DNA from: Microcaldota archaeon
Lineage (GTDB): Archaea; Micrarchaeota; Micrarchaeia; Micrarchaeales; CABMGC01
NCBI GenBank assembly: GCA_021797745.1
Contig: JAJZZD010000003.1
Location: forward strand, 1-64,000
Direction of reading: 5' to 3'
Length of the DNA stretch: 64,000 nt
The position numbers and the translations under genes are program-made. The first letter of the stretch is position 1, and each line of letters starts with the position of its first letter. Positions 36,158-44,507 of the stretch are shown piece by piece. Under the pieces are notes generated by a model. It saw only the letters and a program-made list of their open reading frames with translations. It searched no databases and was not told where the DNA came from.

Positions 36158-36583
36158 CTATAGGAACGGATTTCTTATTTTGATTCCAGAAATTTTATTG
36201 AAATCTCTTTCGTTTTCTGTAACAATTTCAGTTATTCCATTTTCTTTCATTGTTTCAGATATCAATACGTCTAAAAAAGGAGCGTTAAATAGGTCAGCGT
36301 GTTCAAGCGCCCTGTCTACTGTATTTGAATTATAATCTATTTTGTGCCATTGCCTTGACAGAATTAACGATTGCGTTATGATTTTGGCAGTTTCTACTGC
36401 GACATCTAATCGCCGGGTTAGCGCGTTAAATAATTCAGCAAGTACCTGATTGGATATAACTCCAGTTATTTCGCCCTTGAACGCTTGTTCTACTAGCTTT
36501 TCGCATATTTTCCTTTTCAACGGCTCTCCGGAGTCATACGCATAACACAAAATATTAGTATCGAAAAATAGTTCATCTTTCAT
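36158..36583 (-). CDS. vapC: PIN-domain toxin VapC
   Basis: A 141-residue PIN protein with the acid residues in FFDTNILCYAYD, LAELFNALTRR, and the late FLDVLI and ENERDF. VapC toxins are Mg-dependent RNases that cut tRNA or rRNA. It overlaps its antitoxin gene (36573-36836) by 11 bp, the usual VapBC arrangement. Confidence 0.85.
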   Translation of the reverse strand: MKDELFFDTNILCYAYDSGEPLKRKICEKLVEQAFKGEITGVISNQVLAELFNALTRRLDVAVETAKIITQSLILSRQWHKIDYNSNTVDRALEHADLFNAPFLDVLISETMKENGITEIVTENERDFNKISGIKIRNPFL

Positions 36584-36836
36584 ACAATTCTTCCCTATTA
36601 AATTTCCATTTTTTCATTTTTATTCCTTCTTTCAATAGCGTCAACGATTTTGCTACTACGTCAGCATTTTTCTTCTTTGTCCATTCTTTCATTGCTTCTG
36701 TAAGAGCTCTCCCAAGATATCCTTTTCTTTTGCCGTATCTCTTGCTTGCCTCTATTCTAAATTCGCTTTCTGCCTCCTCATCAACATTAACCGTGATTGT
36801 TTTTGATCTGCTGTATTTTGCCATATCATCAATCAT
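36573..36836 (-). CDS. vapB: VapB-like antitoxin
   Basis: An up to 87-residue protein; MAKYSRSK (start at 36824) is the more natural N-terminus. SKTITVNVDEEAESEFRIEA begins as a beta strand followed by helices, like RHH antitoxins, and the Lys-rich C-terminus would wrap the toxin. It should bind DNA and repress the pair. A decayed copy of its N-terminus lies directly upstream. Confidence 0.7.
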   Translation of the reverse strand: MIDDMAKYSRSKTITVNVDEEAESEFRIEASKRYGKRKGYLGRALTEAMKEWTKKKNADVVAKSLTLLKEGIKMKKWKFNREELYER

Positions 36837-36855
36837 ATTTAGATAATTTAATTAT

Positions 36856-36987
36856 TTAAATGTTTCTTTTTTGTAAATATATTGTATTCCCTGCATCGGG
36901 CGATGCGATCCATGTTTGGCGGTACATGTATGCGGCCTCAATCCTAAATTCACTTTCAACGTATTCGTCCACATTTACTGCAAACAT
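36856..36987 (-). pseudogene. decayed second copy of the VapB N-terminus
   Basis: A 43-codon frame on the minus strand reads FAVNVDEYVESEFRIEA, closely matching TVNVDEEAESEFRIEA of the intact antitoxin next to it, then loses similarity (AYMYRQTWIASPD). It sits between the two VapBC pairs and is too short for the ORF track. This shows a past tandem duplication or recombination at this TA cluster. Confidence 0.6.
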
Positions 36988-37000
36988 TTTTGTCGCAATA

Positions 37001-37423
37001 TCACCCTAATTCAACTGTGTTTATGCCAGTACTATTGGCTGCACTAATCAACCGTTTATCAAAACTGAGTAACTTTGCGAAATTTAGCTTGCATTGGGCC
37101 AAATATATCGAATCGTATACGCTAATTTTATTTTCCAGCGCCATCTCCATGGCGAGTCTAGATCCTAGATATGAATTTATTACGTGAATTTTGGACCAGA
37201 TCGAATAAAGATAATCTATTGCAGCTTCTAGCTCTTTTTTTTCAATACTTTTTAATATCGCGTGCTGCTTCCATATTGCATTAAGCGATTCGATTAAGCA
37301 AATTTCAGGTGCAGCAACAGTTTCGCCTTCCTTGAGCGCGGTAACTAATTTATTTAGAACGTCTTGGGACTCTGATTCGTGCAGGGCCAGCTTTGCCACC
37401 GCGCTCGCGTCTATAATTATCAT
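37001..37423 (-). CDS. vapC: PIN-domain toxin VapC, second pair
   Basis: A 140-residue PIN protein: MIIIDASAVAKLAL (first Asp), ICLIESLNAIWK (Glu), VYDSIYLAQC (Asp) and SFDKRLI (last Asp). It overlaps the next gene's stop by 4 bp (ATGA). It is only distantly similar to the other VapC here, so the two pairs are different families rather than a recent duplication. Confidence 0.87.
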   Translation of the reverse strand: MIIIDASAVAKLALHESESQDVLNKLVTALKEGETVAAPEICLIESLNAIWKQHAILKSIEKKELEAAIDYLYSIWSKIHVINSYLGSRLAMEMALENKISVYDSIYLAQCKLNFAKLLSFDKRLISAANSTGINTVELG

Positions 37424-37641
37424 CTAGAATCCCTGTCTTCTCTAATTAATTGTGTGCTATTTGGTGTAATTCTTCTGTGTTTATTGGCCTTTCCTATTTT
37501 GGCAAGTACCTCCTCAAGCTCTCTCGCCTTTATTCTTGACTCTATGTAATCCCTTACTTCCTGGCTCCAATTGCCTTTATATTTTTTCATTTTAGCCTGC
37601 ACCTCTTTCGAAATTCTTATAGTCATCACAGAATTTTCCAT
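37420..37641 (-). CDS. vapB: VapB-like antitoxin, second pair
   Basis: A 73-residue protein, MENSVMTIRISKEVQAKMKKY, with a likely RHH strand-helix and a charged helix (IESRIKARELEEVL). It precedes vapC with a 4-bp overlap. The 5' region is very AT-rich (TATACTTATGTAATATATTTAAA), probably promoter and operator. Confidence 0.8.
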   Translation of the reverse strand: MENSVMTIRISKEVQAKMKKYKGNWSQEVRDYIESRIKARELEEVLAKIGKANKHRRITPNSTQLIREDRDSR

Positions 37642-37694
37642 AATTATCTATTGTATATACTTATGTAATATATTTAAACATTACTATTGTAATG

Positions 37695-39902
37695 TCATAG
37701 TAGTGATATTTTATTTCTTTCACCTCCAATGACGTCAAATTTCCGCATGTCTTTCTTTCTATCACCCAGCACAAAAAGAATGTACCTTTTTCCCCTTATC
37801 GTATTTTCTACAGCTGCGTTTCCAAAGCTGTCGGTTGTTCCAGAATAGATTTTCTCACCAACGTAATGAAGCTCTATCCTATTATTCGCTTTCGGCTTGC
37901 CATTTTCAGAAATGTTCAAGTAAGTCGTGTATTTCTGCAAAGGCGTATCTGCTGCTTCAATATTTTCGTAATTCGACATTGCTTCGTGCCTTTCGATTTC
38001 AGGGACTTTTATGAAAACAGAGCCCGCAGGGCTTTTTCCTTTGCCTGAGCTGCAAACGTAGTTTGCGGCGCAAATCCTATGCCCTAACGATTTTAGCATG
38101 TCAGTTACCTTTTCTTTTTCACTCTCATTGAACGTCAGGTCATCCGCGGCGTACTTTGCGACATCCGAGCTCTGCCTGAAATAGAGCTTTGTCTGGCATA
38201 GCCTGCGTATACTCCTATCTATGTCTGTGACGTTGTGCGTGACAAGCAAAAGACCAACCCCCTTTTTCCTGAAATCCTGAATCCTCTGCTTCAAGTCCTC
38301 ATTTACTGCAAATTCGCTGCTGTCGCGCAGCGCAAGCTGCGCTTCTTCGATACAAATGAGCAGCCTGAGTTCTGAATCGCCGTTTGTGTCAAAAGAATCG
38401 ACAAAACCATATACTTTATTGAGTATCAGCGCATAGAAGAATGGTTTCATCTTGTTGCTCACACTTGACAGGTCGAATACGGCCCCTTTTTCCAAAAGCT
38501 CTTTGAAGTTTATGCCTTCGGTTGCTGCAAACTCGGGACGCATGAGCATTAGCCGCATGCTCTCCAGCGCAGCCTTTATGTTCTCCCCGTGTTTCGTGTA
38601 TTCTATGCTTACGTTTGTTTTCTTGGCATGCTGTGCAACTATCGCATTCTCTATTTCATAATATGCCTCTACTGGGTCAGGTGAACGCGTGTTTGCGTAT
38701 AGTTTTTGGAAAGCAGACAGCAGCACTTTTTCAAGGGACTTGGTGTAAGGGCCTGCATCGCACGCGACAGACAGCATTGCGGCGAGGTTCTCGTAGAAAC
38801 GGTCTGTGCTAATCCCTGAATCGCACGAGAAGAAATTGATAGGTATTTTGGATTTGTACAAGCTTATCACGTTTATGCCGTGCTTATGCGCGAGCATATT
38901 CCATTCATCCGTAGGAGACACGACTGCAATTTTGCTTCCGCGTTCGATGGCCTGCGAAACGATGTTCATTGCGGCGAACGTCTTGCCAGCTCCAGGCAGG
39001 CCCGTTATCAGGCAGCCCAGATTAAGCGTGTCCGCATCTACGTTCACTGCATCGCGTTCCTTAACGCCAGATTCCAGATATGTCCCTAAAACCACGTCTC
39101 CGCCGCGCTGCACAACTGAATTCCCAACGAGAGATATTCTTTTGACTGATTCTGGAAAAGAAATAAGCAGAGACATGTTGTGCAAGTCCAGCGGCAATGC
39201 GTCTTTTATGCCTAGGTTCCTGAACAGCGTTTCGACATCAGAAGCATCTACGCTGTTTTCCTCCAGCACAAGAGACTTCGATTTTATGTAAGTGTATACT
39301 AATTGTGAGTCCCTGCCGCACACCACTACGCTTGTCCTGTATGCCGCCCCATTTTCCATTAGCGACCTGTTCATGGAGTCAAGAAGCAGAGTCAGCGCCT
39401 TCTTCTCATCAGAATCGTTGTATATGTCGTGCTGCACTGAGCTCAGAGACCCGAACAGGCTGTCTTTCAGGCTTTTTGTTACCCTTACCTGCTTGCCGCT
39501 TATCCGCGATTCTATCCTGTTCTTCGTCCTCTCAACATATGCCTTGTCGGCAGGTACAAACGAAAGGAAAATATAGCAATCCTTGCCTGCGAATAACTTA
39601 TACACATTGTCGAAAATCCTTTCCCGGTTTGCATTGAAAACTACGCAATACTTTGGTTTTACTGAATCGGAGCCTAAATCAGCATCTGAAGCTTTGACTA
39701 GTGCTGCATTTATGTCCAGCTCAAACCCCACTACCGAATCAGCAACAGTATTCAGCTGCTCGCCGGTTTCAGTGGCCAGAAACAGCTCTCCTGACTTTAA
39801 TGACATCATCAGCATAAACTGGCGGTTGAGCATCGATTCTATCAAAAGCCCATAGTCGAGATCGTCCGGAATCGCGATTATCTTGGCAAAATTCATTCCC
39901 AA
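37695..39902 (-). CDS. HerA/VirD4-like P-loop ATPase with C-terminal Ig-like domain
   Basis: A 735-residue protein. Residues 1-280 are an unrecognised N-terminal half. The ATPase follows: Walker A ITGLPGAGKTFAAM (near 290), VVSPTDEWN, Walker B LLICIEEAQLAL, and LLVTHNVTDIDRS, as in HerA and conjugation-type coupling ATPases. The last 75 residues (YTTYLNISENGKPKANNRIE...) look like a carboxypeptidase-regulatory or Ig-like strand domain. It may move DNA or protein across a membrane or process DNA ends. The 5' region has palindromic AT tracts (ATACTTTAGTATAAG). Confidence 0.72.
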   Translation of the reverse strand: MGMNFAKIIAIPDDLDYGLLIESMLNRQFMLMMSLKSGELFLATETGEQLNTVADSVVGFELDINAALVKASDADLGSDSVKPKYCVVFNANRERIFDNVYKLFAGKDCYIFLSFVPADKAYVERTKNRIESRISGKQVRVTKSLKDSLFGSLSSVQHDIYNDSDEKKALTLLLDSMNRSLMENGAAYRTSVVVCGRDSQLVYTYIKSKSLVLEENSVDASDVETLFRNLGIKDALPLDLHNMSLLISFPESVKRISLVGNSVVQRGGDVVLGTYLESGVKERDAVNVDADTLNLGCLITGLPGAGKTFAAMNIVSQAIERGSKIAVVSPTDEWNMLAHKHGINVISLYKSKIPINFFSCDSGISTDRFYENLAAMLSVACDAGPYTKSLEKVLLSAFQKLYANTRSPDPVEAYYEIENAIVAQHAKKTNVSIEYTKHGENIKAALESMRLMLMRPEFAATEGINFKELLEKGAVFDLSSVSNKMKPFFYALILNKVYGFVDSFDTNGDSELRLLICIEEAQLALRDSSEFAVNEDLKQRIQDFRKKGVGLLLVTHNVTDIDRSIRRLCQTKLYFRQSSDVAKYAADDLTFNESEKEKVTDMLKSLGHRICAANYVCSSGKGKSPAGSVFIKVPEIERHEAMSNYENIEAADTPLQKYTTYLNISENGKPKANNRIELHYVGEKIYSGTTDSFGNAAVENTIRGKRYILFVLGDRKKDMRKFDVIGGERNKISLL

Positions 39903-40038
39903 GCTAACACTTTACTTCAGTATATATCTTATACTAAAGTATAATATTATATACTTTATCTCATTATAGAGTTTGCCTCGCTATGCCTTCTTATTTTCAC
40001 AACTGGCCAATTTGTGCGAGAAAGGAAAAGCCTGAAAA

Positions 40039-40105
40039 GTGCGCGGCGTCGAGAGTGGGGATAAAAATACGGCCGCGCACCATCAGCATAATGCCGTAAT
40101 GTATT
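40039..40105. ncRNA. conserved hairpin element, copy 1
   Basis: GTGCGCGGC (40039-40047) pairs with GCCGCGCAC (40072-40080), followed inside by a bulged G and a GT/AC step, closing a loop with GTGGGGATAAAAAT. A second copy at 53251 has the same loop core and bulge but a different outer stem that still pairs. CATCAGCAT and a GTAATG segment follow both copies. It lies between the divergent HerA-like and Lrp-like genes; strand is unknown. The rest of this 435-bp gap is AT-rich promoter sequence without a gene. Confidence 0.55.
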
Positions 40106-40303
40106 ACTTGTGTGAAATTTCCCAATTCTGTGTCACAAATATAACTCGTTCCTTTAATATATAGATTTCTGTAGTGCATGATTATTATTTAGTGCGCCGA
40201 AGAGAATTTTTCGTATTTTTATGCGATATTTCATTAATTCCTATTATATTTTCCTTATTTTTACGTCTATTATGATTATATTAATAAATTAAATTAACAA
40301 GCA

Positions 40304-40315
40304 TATATTTAAATA
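40304..40315 (+). promoter_or_regulatory. TATA box of the first large Lrp-like gene
   Basis: TATATTTAAATA is centred 28 bases before the ATG at 40338, the spacing expected for a leaderless archaeal transcript. This supports that start codon and implies that the hairpin element at 40039 is not in its 5' leader. Confidence 0.6.
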
Positions 40316-40337
40316 TGAATATTAATAAATTGCTGCT

Positions 40338-41675
40338 ATGAGAGGCACAAGGCTGGTTTTGCCGCCAGAAGTTGAGAAAACACTAAATGCCATCAGAAAG
40401 GCGCACAAGCATGGCATATCAGTCAACTTAATCCGCGGAAATTACTACGTAGCTGAAACCACCACTAAATACGTCAAAGAAACTGGCCGCACTAAATCAT
40501 TTTACCTGTATTTAGGCAAAATAGAGAGAGATGGGAAGTTTGTGCCTGCAAGGCACAGGAAGCCGGAGACAAGCATAGGGTCAGTGGAAGGGCTCGTCAA
40601 GAACAAGATAGGAAAGGACCCTTTGGAACAGCTCATACATCCTGGTGCTGCCGAGCTTAAGATACTGGAAGCCGTAAGCACAGATGCGCGAATGCCAATC
40701 CGCGAGATAGCGAAGCGTGCAGGCGTAACGCCGCAGGTGGCGAAGTACAAGCTCAGGAAGCTGGAAAAACAGTACGGCATAAGGTACACCATAGAAATGG
40801 CGTCAAGGCCCCTTGGCTTCTTCAGGTACGCTATTTTCATTAAATTCCTTAGAGATATGCCTAACATAAAGGATGTCAAAGAGCTTTTAGAAAAAGAGCC
40901 AACTATTCAACTTGCCGCCGTAATGAAAGGCGATTATGACTTATTCATCTACTTATTTGCTGAGAACACCCAGACATTGGAAGACAAGATATATGCTCTG
41001 AGGTCGGACAGGGTCTTTGCGCCCTTCAATGCATACTGGTACGCGAGCTACATAACCGACGCTTACGGGTATATACCGCTCCGCGAGCAGTTCTTTGACC
41101 TATTGAAAGATAAAATTTGGGTAAAGAGCCGTGAACGGCTTAGGAAAACGCCAGAGCAGATTCTGCAGAGAGACTACTTCGTCCTTAAAGAGCTAAATGA
41201 AAACGGGAAGGCTGATTTTGCCGAACTTGACAGAAAACTTGGCTACGCGTCAGGCGCTTCGGATTACACTTACCATAAACTGCTTGAGCAGAAAATAATA
41301 AGGCGCGTAACTATAGTCATGCAGTCCCTTCCAATAAAATATTTGTTGCTTGCTCTAGGCAGACAGGTAAACATGCAGCTTTTCAACATACGGCGCAAAG
41401 AAGAATTGATTTACATAATAGAAGAAACCGGCTTGCCTACAAACAGGTTTGTCTTGAGCGCAGACATAGGCGCGCCGTACGGCATGATGTCCGTGGCTCC
41501 GCTTTTCGATGAAAATGTCACTGACTTTGAAAACGACTACCGCAACACGTTCAGAGGCACAGAAATACAGACTTTTGTATTGACTGACGTATTCCTTGGC
41601 TCTTTCGGATTCAGAAAAATAAGCAGAGTTTACACTCCGCAATACAAAATAATCACAGAGGAATTAAAGGGCTGA
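40338..41675 (+). CDS. large Lrp/AsnC-like regulator, paralogue 1
   Basis: A 445-residue protein. Residues 1-80 contain GNYYVAETT...YLYLGKIERDGKFV, a strand-rich module like that at the N-terminus of some transposases. Residues about 105-160 hold an AsnC-type HTH (EAVSTDARMPIREIAKRAGV), then a RAM-like ligand domain (about 165-225) and a second HTH-plus-domain half ending SFGFRKISRVYTPQY. It is a paralogue of the gene at 53624: the modules and order match. Lrp-type proteins regulate amino-acid or central metabolism; the ligand is unknown. Confidence 0.72.
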   Translation: MRGTRLVLPPEVEKTLNAIRKAHKHGISVNLIRGNYYVAETTTKYVKETGRTKSFYLYLGKIERDGKFVPARHRKPETSIGSVEGLVKNKIGKDPLEQLIHPGAAELKILEAVSTDARMPIREIAKRAGVTPQVAKYKLRKLEKQYGIRYTIEMASRPLGFFRYAIFIKFLRDMPNIKDVKELLEKEPTIQLAAVMKGDYDLFIYLFAENTQTLEDKIYALRSDRVFAPFNAYWYASYITDAYGYIPLREQFFDLLKDKIWVKSRERLRKTPEQILQRDYFVLKELNENGKADFAELDRKLGYASGASDYTYHKLLEQKIIRRVTIVMQSLPIKYLLLALGRQVNMQLFNIRRKEELIYIIEETGLPTNRFVLSADIGAPYGMMSVAPLFDENVTDFENDYRNTFRGTEIQTFVLTDVFLGSFGFRKISRVYTPQYKIITEELKG

Positions 41676-42095
41676 CTAAGCTAGCGAAAAAGTTTACTGG
41701 TCTACTGTCCTCCCATGCCGCCTTCCATCGTTGTCACTTCATTTACCTATTGAAATATTATATTTAAAAACCTTTTCAAGGTTAACCTTGCATTACGCTG
41801 CATATTGCACTCTATGGAGCTACGCCTGTTCGCGGTAAATTCGTTGCCAAAACTTGCAGATCTTTAAATTTACCGTAGACACATTATTACTGTTTTGTTC
41901 CAGCATAATGCGAACTGGCTACAGTTTCCTATAAATCCGACCTTTCCAGTTCTATCGTTCCGGCCAGTTAGGTAGATTGTGTTCTGAGTTATTATCTACT
42001 TATAAATCAGTTTTCAGTAAGGTATTTATACCTTTTTTATCAATTAATCGTGCTGATTTTCCCGTAAACACTGCAGCTCTGCAGGAGGGGTTAAG
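41676..42095 (+). other. intergenic region with the L1 operon leader
   Basis: No gene is seen in this 420-bp gap. AACCTTTTCAAGGTT (41779-41793) is an inverted repeat. A TATA-like TATTTATACC lies near 42023-42032, so the rplA leader is about 40 bases and carries CTGCAG twice (42071-42084) directly before the strong ribosome binding site GGAGGGG. Such a leader could serve L1 autoregulation, but no L1-site mimic was established. Confidence 0.45.
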
Positions 42096-42728
42096 ATGCT
42101 TGATGACAAATATTCTGAATTCGAGAAGTTCATTGCCGATAACAAGGGCAAGAGGAAGTTCAAACAAACAGTAGAAGTAGCCATGAACTTCACAGGCGTT
42201 GACTTTGCAAAGCAGGACAACAGGCTCAATGTAGAAGTTCTGCTGCCGTACAACAAGGGCAGCAGCGTCAAGATAGCTGTTTTTGCAACAGACAAAGCGG
42301 TAATAGAGGAGGCAAACAGGAACGGTGCAGAGGTAATAGACGGCAATAGCCTTACTGCTCTTGCCACTGACAGGCAGAAACTTCAGAGCCTTCTGGCATA
42401 CACGCTCCTGGCACAGCCAAGCCTGATGCCCAACATAGCCCGCAGCCTGGGTCAGTTCCTGGGTCCGAGGAACAAGATGCCTAAGCCTCTTGTCCCTGGA
42501 AGCATGCAGAAGGCAGTCACAGAAAGCGCAAGGGCGATAACAATAAAGAACAGGGGTAAGTTTCTGCCCACTGTGCAGTGCGTAGTGGGAAGCGAGGACA
42601 TGGCGCCTAAGGAAATATTCGCAAACATAAAGGAAGTCATCAGCGGTGTGTCGGGGAAAGTCGGACAGGGGCACATGAAGTCAGTTTACGTCAAGCTCAC
42701 TATGAGCCCTCCACTGAAGCTTATGTAA
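42096..42728 (+). CDS. rpl1: ribosomal protein L1
   Basis: A 210-residue L1 protein with KFKQTVEVAMNFTGVDF, MPNIARSLGQFLGPRNKMP, the signature GPRNKMPKPLVPGS, and GHMKSVYVKLTMSPPLKL at the end. It binds the L1 stalk of 23S rRNA and in archaea also represses its own operon. First gene of the L1-L10-L12 cluster. Confidence 0.96.
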   Translation: MLDDKYSEFEKFIADNKGKRKFKQTVEVAMNFTGVDFAKQDNRLNVEVLLPYNKGSSVKIAVFATDKAVIEEANRNGAEVIDGNSLTALATDRQKLQSLLAYTLLAQPSLMPNIARSLGQFLGPRNKMPKPLVPGSMQKAVTESARAITIKNRGKFLPTVQCVVGSEDMAPKEIFANIKEVISGVSGKVGQGHMKSVYVKLTMSPPLKLM

Positions 42729-42784
42729 AATGTAATAAATATACAATCAAGACGCAATAAAAACGCAATCAACGTGATATAAAC

Positions 42785-43618
42785 ATGAAAATGAACAAAA
42801 GCGAAAAGGTAGCGCTTGTGAAGTCGCTTGCAAAGGAAATGGGCAATTACAAGACAATTGCAATAATGCCAACAAGCGGAGTTCCGGACCGCCTTTTCCA
42901 GAAAGCTAGGAACAAGGTCAACAAGGTAGGAAAAGTGGTAGTTGCAAGACACACGCTCGTCAACCGAGTTCTTCAGCAGCAGAAGCTCGAAGTTCTTGCT
43001 CCATACATCACCGGAAACGTTGCTTTGATAATGACTAACAAGGAGCCTGGCGAGTTATATGAATTGGTCAGCGAAAACAAGCTCAAGCTTGCCGCAAAGC
43101 CCAGGCAGGTTGCGCCTGCCGACATAAGCATAGTGGCAGGTGAGACAAGCGTAGCACCTGGCCAGGCAGTCACCGACCTCAAGAACGCAGGTGTTGACGT
43201 TAAGATAGACAGAGGCAAGGTAGTCATTTCAAAAGGCAAAGTTCTTGTGGCAAAAGGGCAGAAGGTAACCGCGGCAGCGGCAAACGCTCTGAAGATGCTT
43301 GACATAATGCCTTTCAGCGTTTCAACAGTATTGAGTGCGGCATACTCTGAGAAGCTTCTTTACAAGAAAGAAGCGCTGGAGATGACTCCGGAATTCATAA
43401 AAGAGGAAATCGCAAAAACGTTCAACGGCGCAAACAACCTTGCGCTGGAGATAGGGTATGTGACCAAGTACAACGTACCTATTATGCTCGCGAGGGCGTA
43501 CGCAGCAGCAGAGGCGCTTGAAAAGCAGACGGCGCCAAAGGAAGCCGCGAAAGAGGAAAAGAAGGAAGAGAGCAAGGAGGCAAATGATGCGAATAAACCT
43601 GAGGAAAAGCAAGCATGA
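42785..43618 (+). CDS. rpl10: ribosomal protein L10 (P0)
   Basis: A 277-residue protein with the L10 domain (ARHTLVNRVLQQQKL; NVALIMTNKEPGELYELV), the archaeal insertion (about 105-180), helical L12-binding segments (EMTPEFIKEEIAKTFNGANNLALEIGY), and a Lys/Glu-rich tail. It ends EEKQA, without the GLGxLF terminal motif shared by most P0 and L12 proteins. It builds the stalk base that carries L12 dimers. Confidence 0.95.
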   Translation: MKMNKSEKVALVKSLAKEMGNYKTIAIMPTSGVPDRLFQKARNKVNKVGKVVVARHTLVNRVLQQQKLEVLAPYITGNVALIMTNKEPGELYELVSENKLKLAAKPRQVAPADISIVAGETSVAPGQAVTDLKNAGVDVKIDRGKVVISKGKVLVAKGQKVTAAAANALKMLDIMPFSVSTVLSAAYSEKLLYKKEALEMTPEFIKEEIAKTFNGANNLALEIGYVTKYNVPIMLARAYAAAEALEKQTAPKEAAKEEKKEESKEANDANKPEEKQA

Positions 43619-43684
43619 GAAAAAGTTAATAATGAAGCAGGAAAATGAATATAAAACAAAATCGTGTTAAAAATAGGTGAAAAA

Positions 43685-43978
43685 ATGGAATACATATACG
43701 CGGCGCTATTGCTTAACGATCTCGGGAAGGAGATCAACGAAGGCAGCCTGAATGCGGTCGTAAAGGCAGCAGGAAAGGAGCCTGATGAGGCAATGGCCAA
43801 GTCTGTGGCGGGTTCGCTCAAGGGAGTGAACATAAAAGAAGTGATTGAAAAGGCGCAGGCAGCGCAGGCTGCCGCACCGGCAGCTGCTGCAGAGCAGAAG
43901 AAGCCTGAGGCAAAGCCTGAAGAAGAGAAGAAAACAGAGGAGGAAGCTGCAGGAGGCCTTGCCGGCCTGTTTGGCTAA
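43685..43978 (+). CDS. rpl12: ribosomal protein L12 (P1)
   Basis: A 97-residue stalk protein: [20 protein letters not shown], an Ala-rich hinge, an acidic K/E tail and the terminal GLAGLFG that binds translation GTPases. The ATG at 43685 follows AGGTGA by five bases and matches the family N-terminus, so the upstream GTG at 43664 in the ORF track is not used. Last gene of the L1-L10-L12 operon. Confidence 0.96.
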   Translation: MEYIYAALLLNDLGKEINEGSLNAVVKAAGKEPDEAMAKSVAGSLKGVNIKEVIEKAQAAQAAAPAAAAEQKKPEAKPEEEKKTEEEAAGGLAGLFG

Positions 43979-44113
43979 TCAATTAGCCAAACGCAGCGCG
44001 CAGCCAGAGCAAAGAGGGCGTATGCTTCGTTTAACGGTATATGCTTTCGCTCGCTGACGTGCGTTTGGAAATTTATTTAAAACTTCTTTGCAAAATTGGT
44101 TTGGTCTGATTAA

Positions 44114-44470
44114 ATGGACGTTTGGGTTGAAAAAGAGAAATGCACCGGTTGCCAGCACTGCAAGGACGTTTGTCCAGTTGCGGTATTTGAGATGAAAGAG
44201 AGAAGCGGTGCAGATGCCAATGCAGACAACGCCCCTGAAGAGCACAAGTGGAAAGGCACAACAAATGCCGACGTCGTAGCCAAGTGGAAAGACGTGAACG
44301 ACGGCCACAAGCACTTTGCGGACCAGAACGACGGTACGAGCGGAGGCCTGTCAGTCGCCACTGCAGGAAGTGCGTGCATCCTGTGCCAGGCATGCCTGAT
44401 AGAGTGCGAAGGAGAGTGCATAGTGATACACGACGATGCGGGGACCGAGTACAGATCTATTTATAAGTAA
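44114..44470 (+). CDS. 2[4Fe-4S] ferredoxin-like protein
   Basis: A 118-residue protein with KCTGCQHCKDVCPV (CxxCxxCxxxCP) near the start and CILCQACLIECEGECI near the end, enough ligands for two 4Fe-4S clusters. Between the motifs lies a 60-residue insert with many Lys, Asp and Gly, longer than in classical 8Fe ferredoxins. Likely an electron carrier; its partner is not shown by the neighbours. A TATA-like TTATTTAAAAC sits about 35 bases before the ATG. Confidence 0.8.
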   Translation: MDVWVEKEKCTGCQHCKDVCPVAVFEMKERSGADANADNAPEEHKWKGTTNADVVAKWKDVNDGHKHFADQNDGTSGGLSVATAGSACILCQACLIECEGECIVIHDDAGTEYRSIYK

Positions 44471-44507
44471 TGTGCGCAAGCCGCATCCAGGTTGTGCTGA
44501 TGGTTCA

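Noticed and set aside
40039-40080. Box C/D sRNA on the minus strand (TGATGG near the hairpin)
   Set aside because: Only copy 2 has a full TGATGA, there is no consistent D box, and the long internal stem does not fit a C/D guide.
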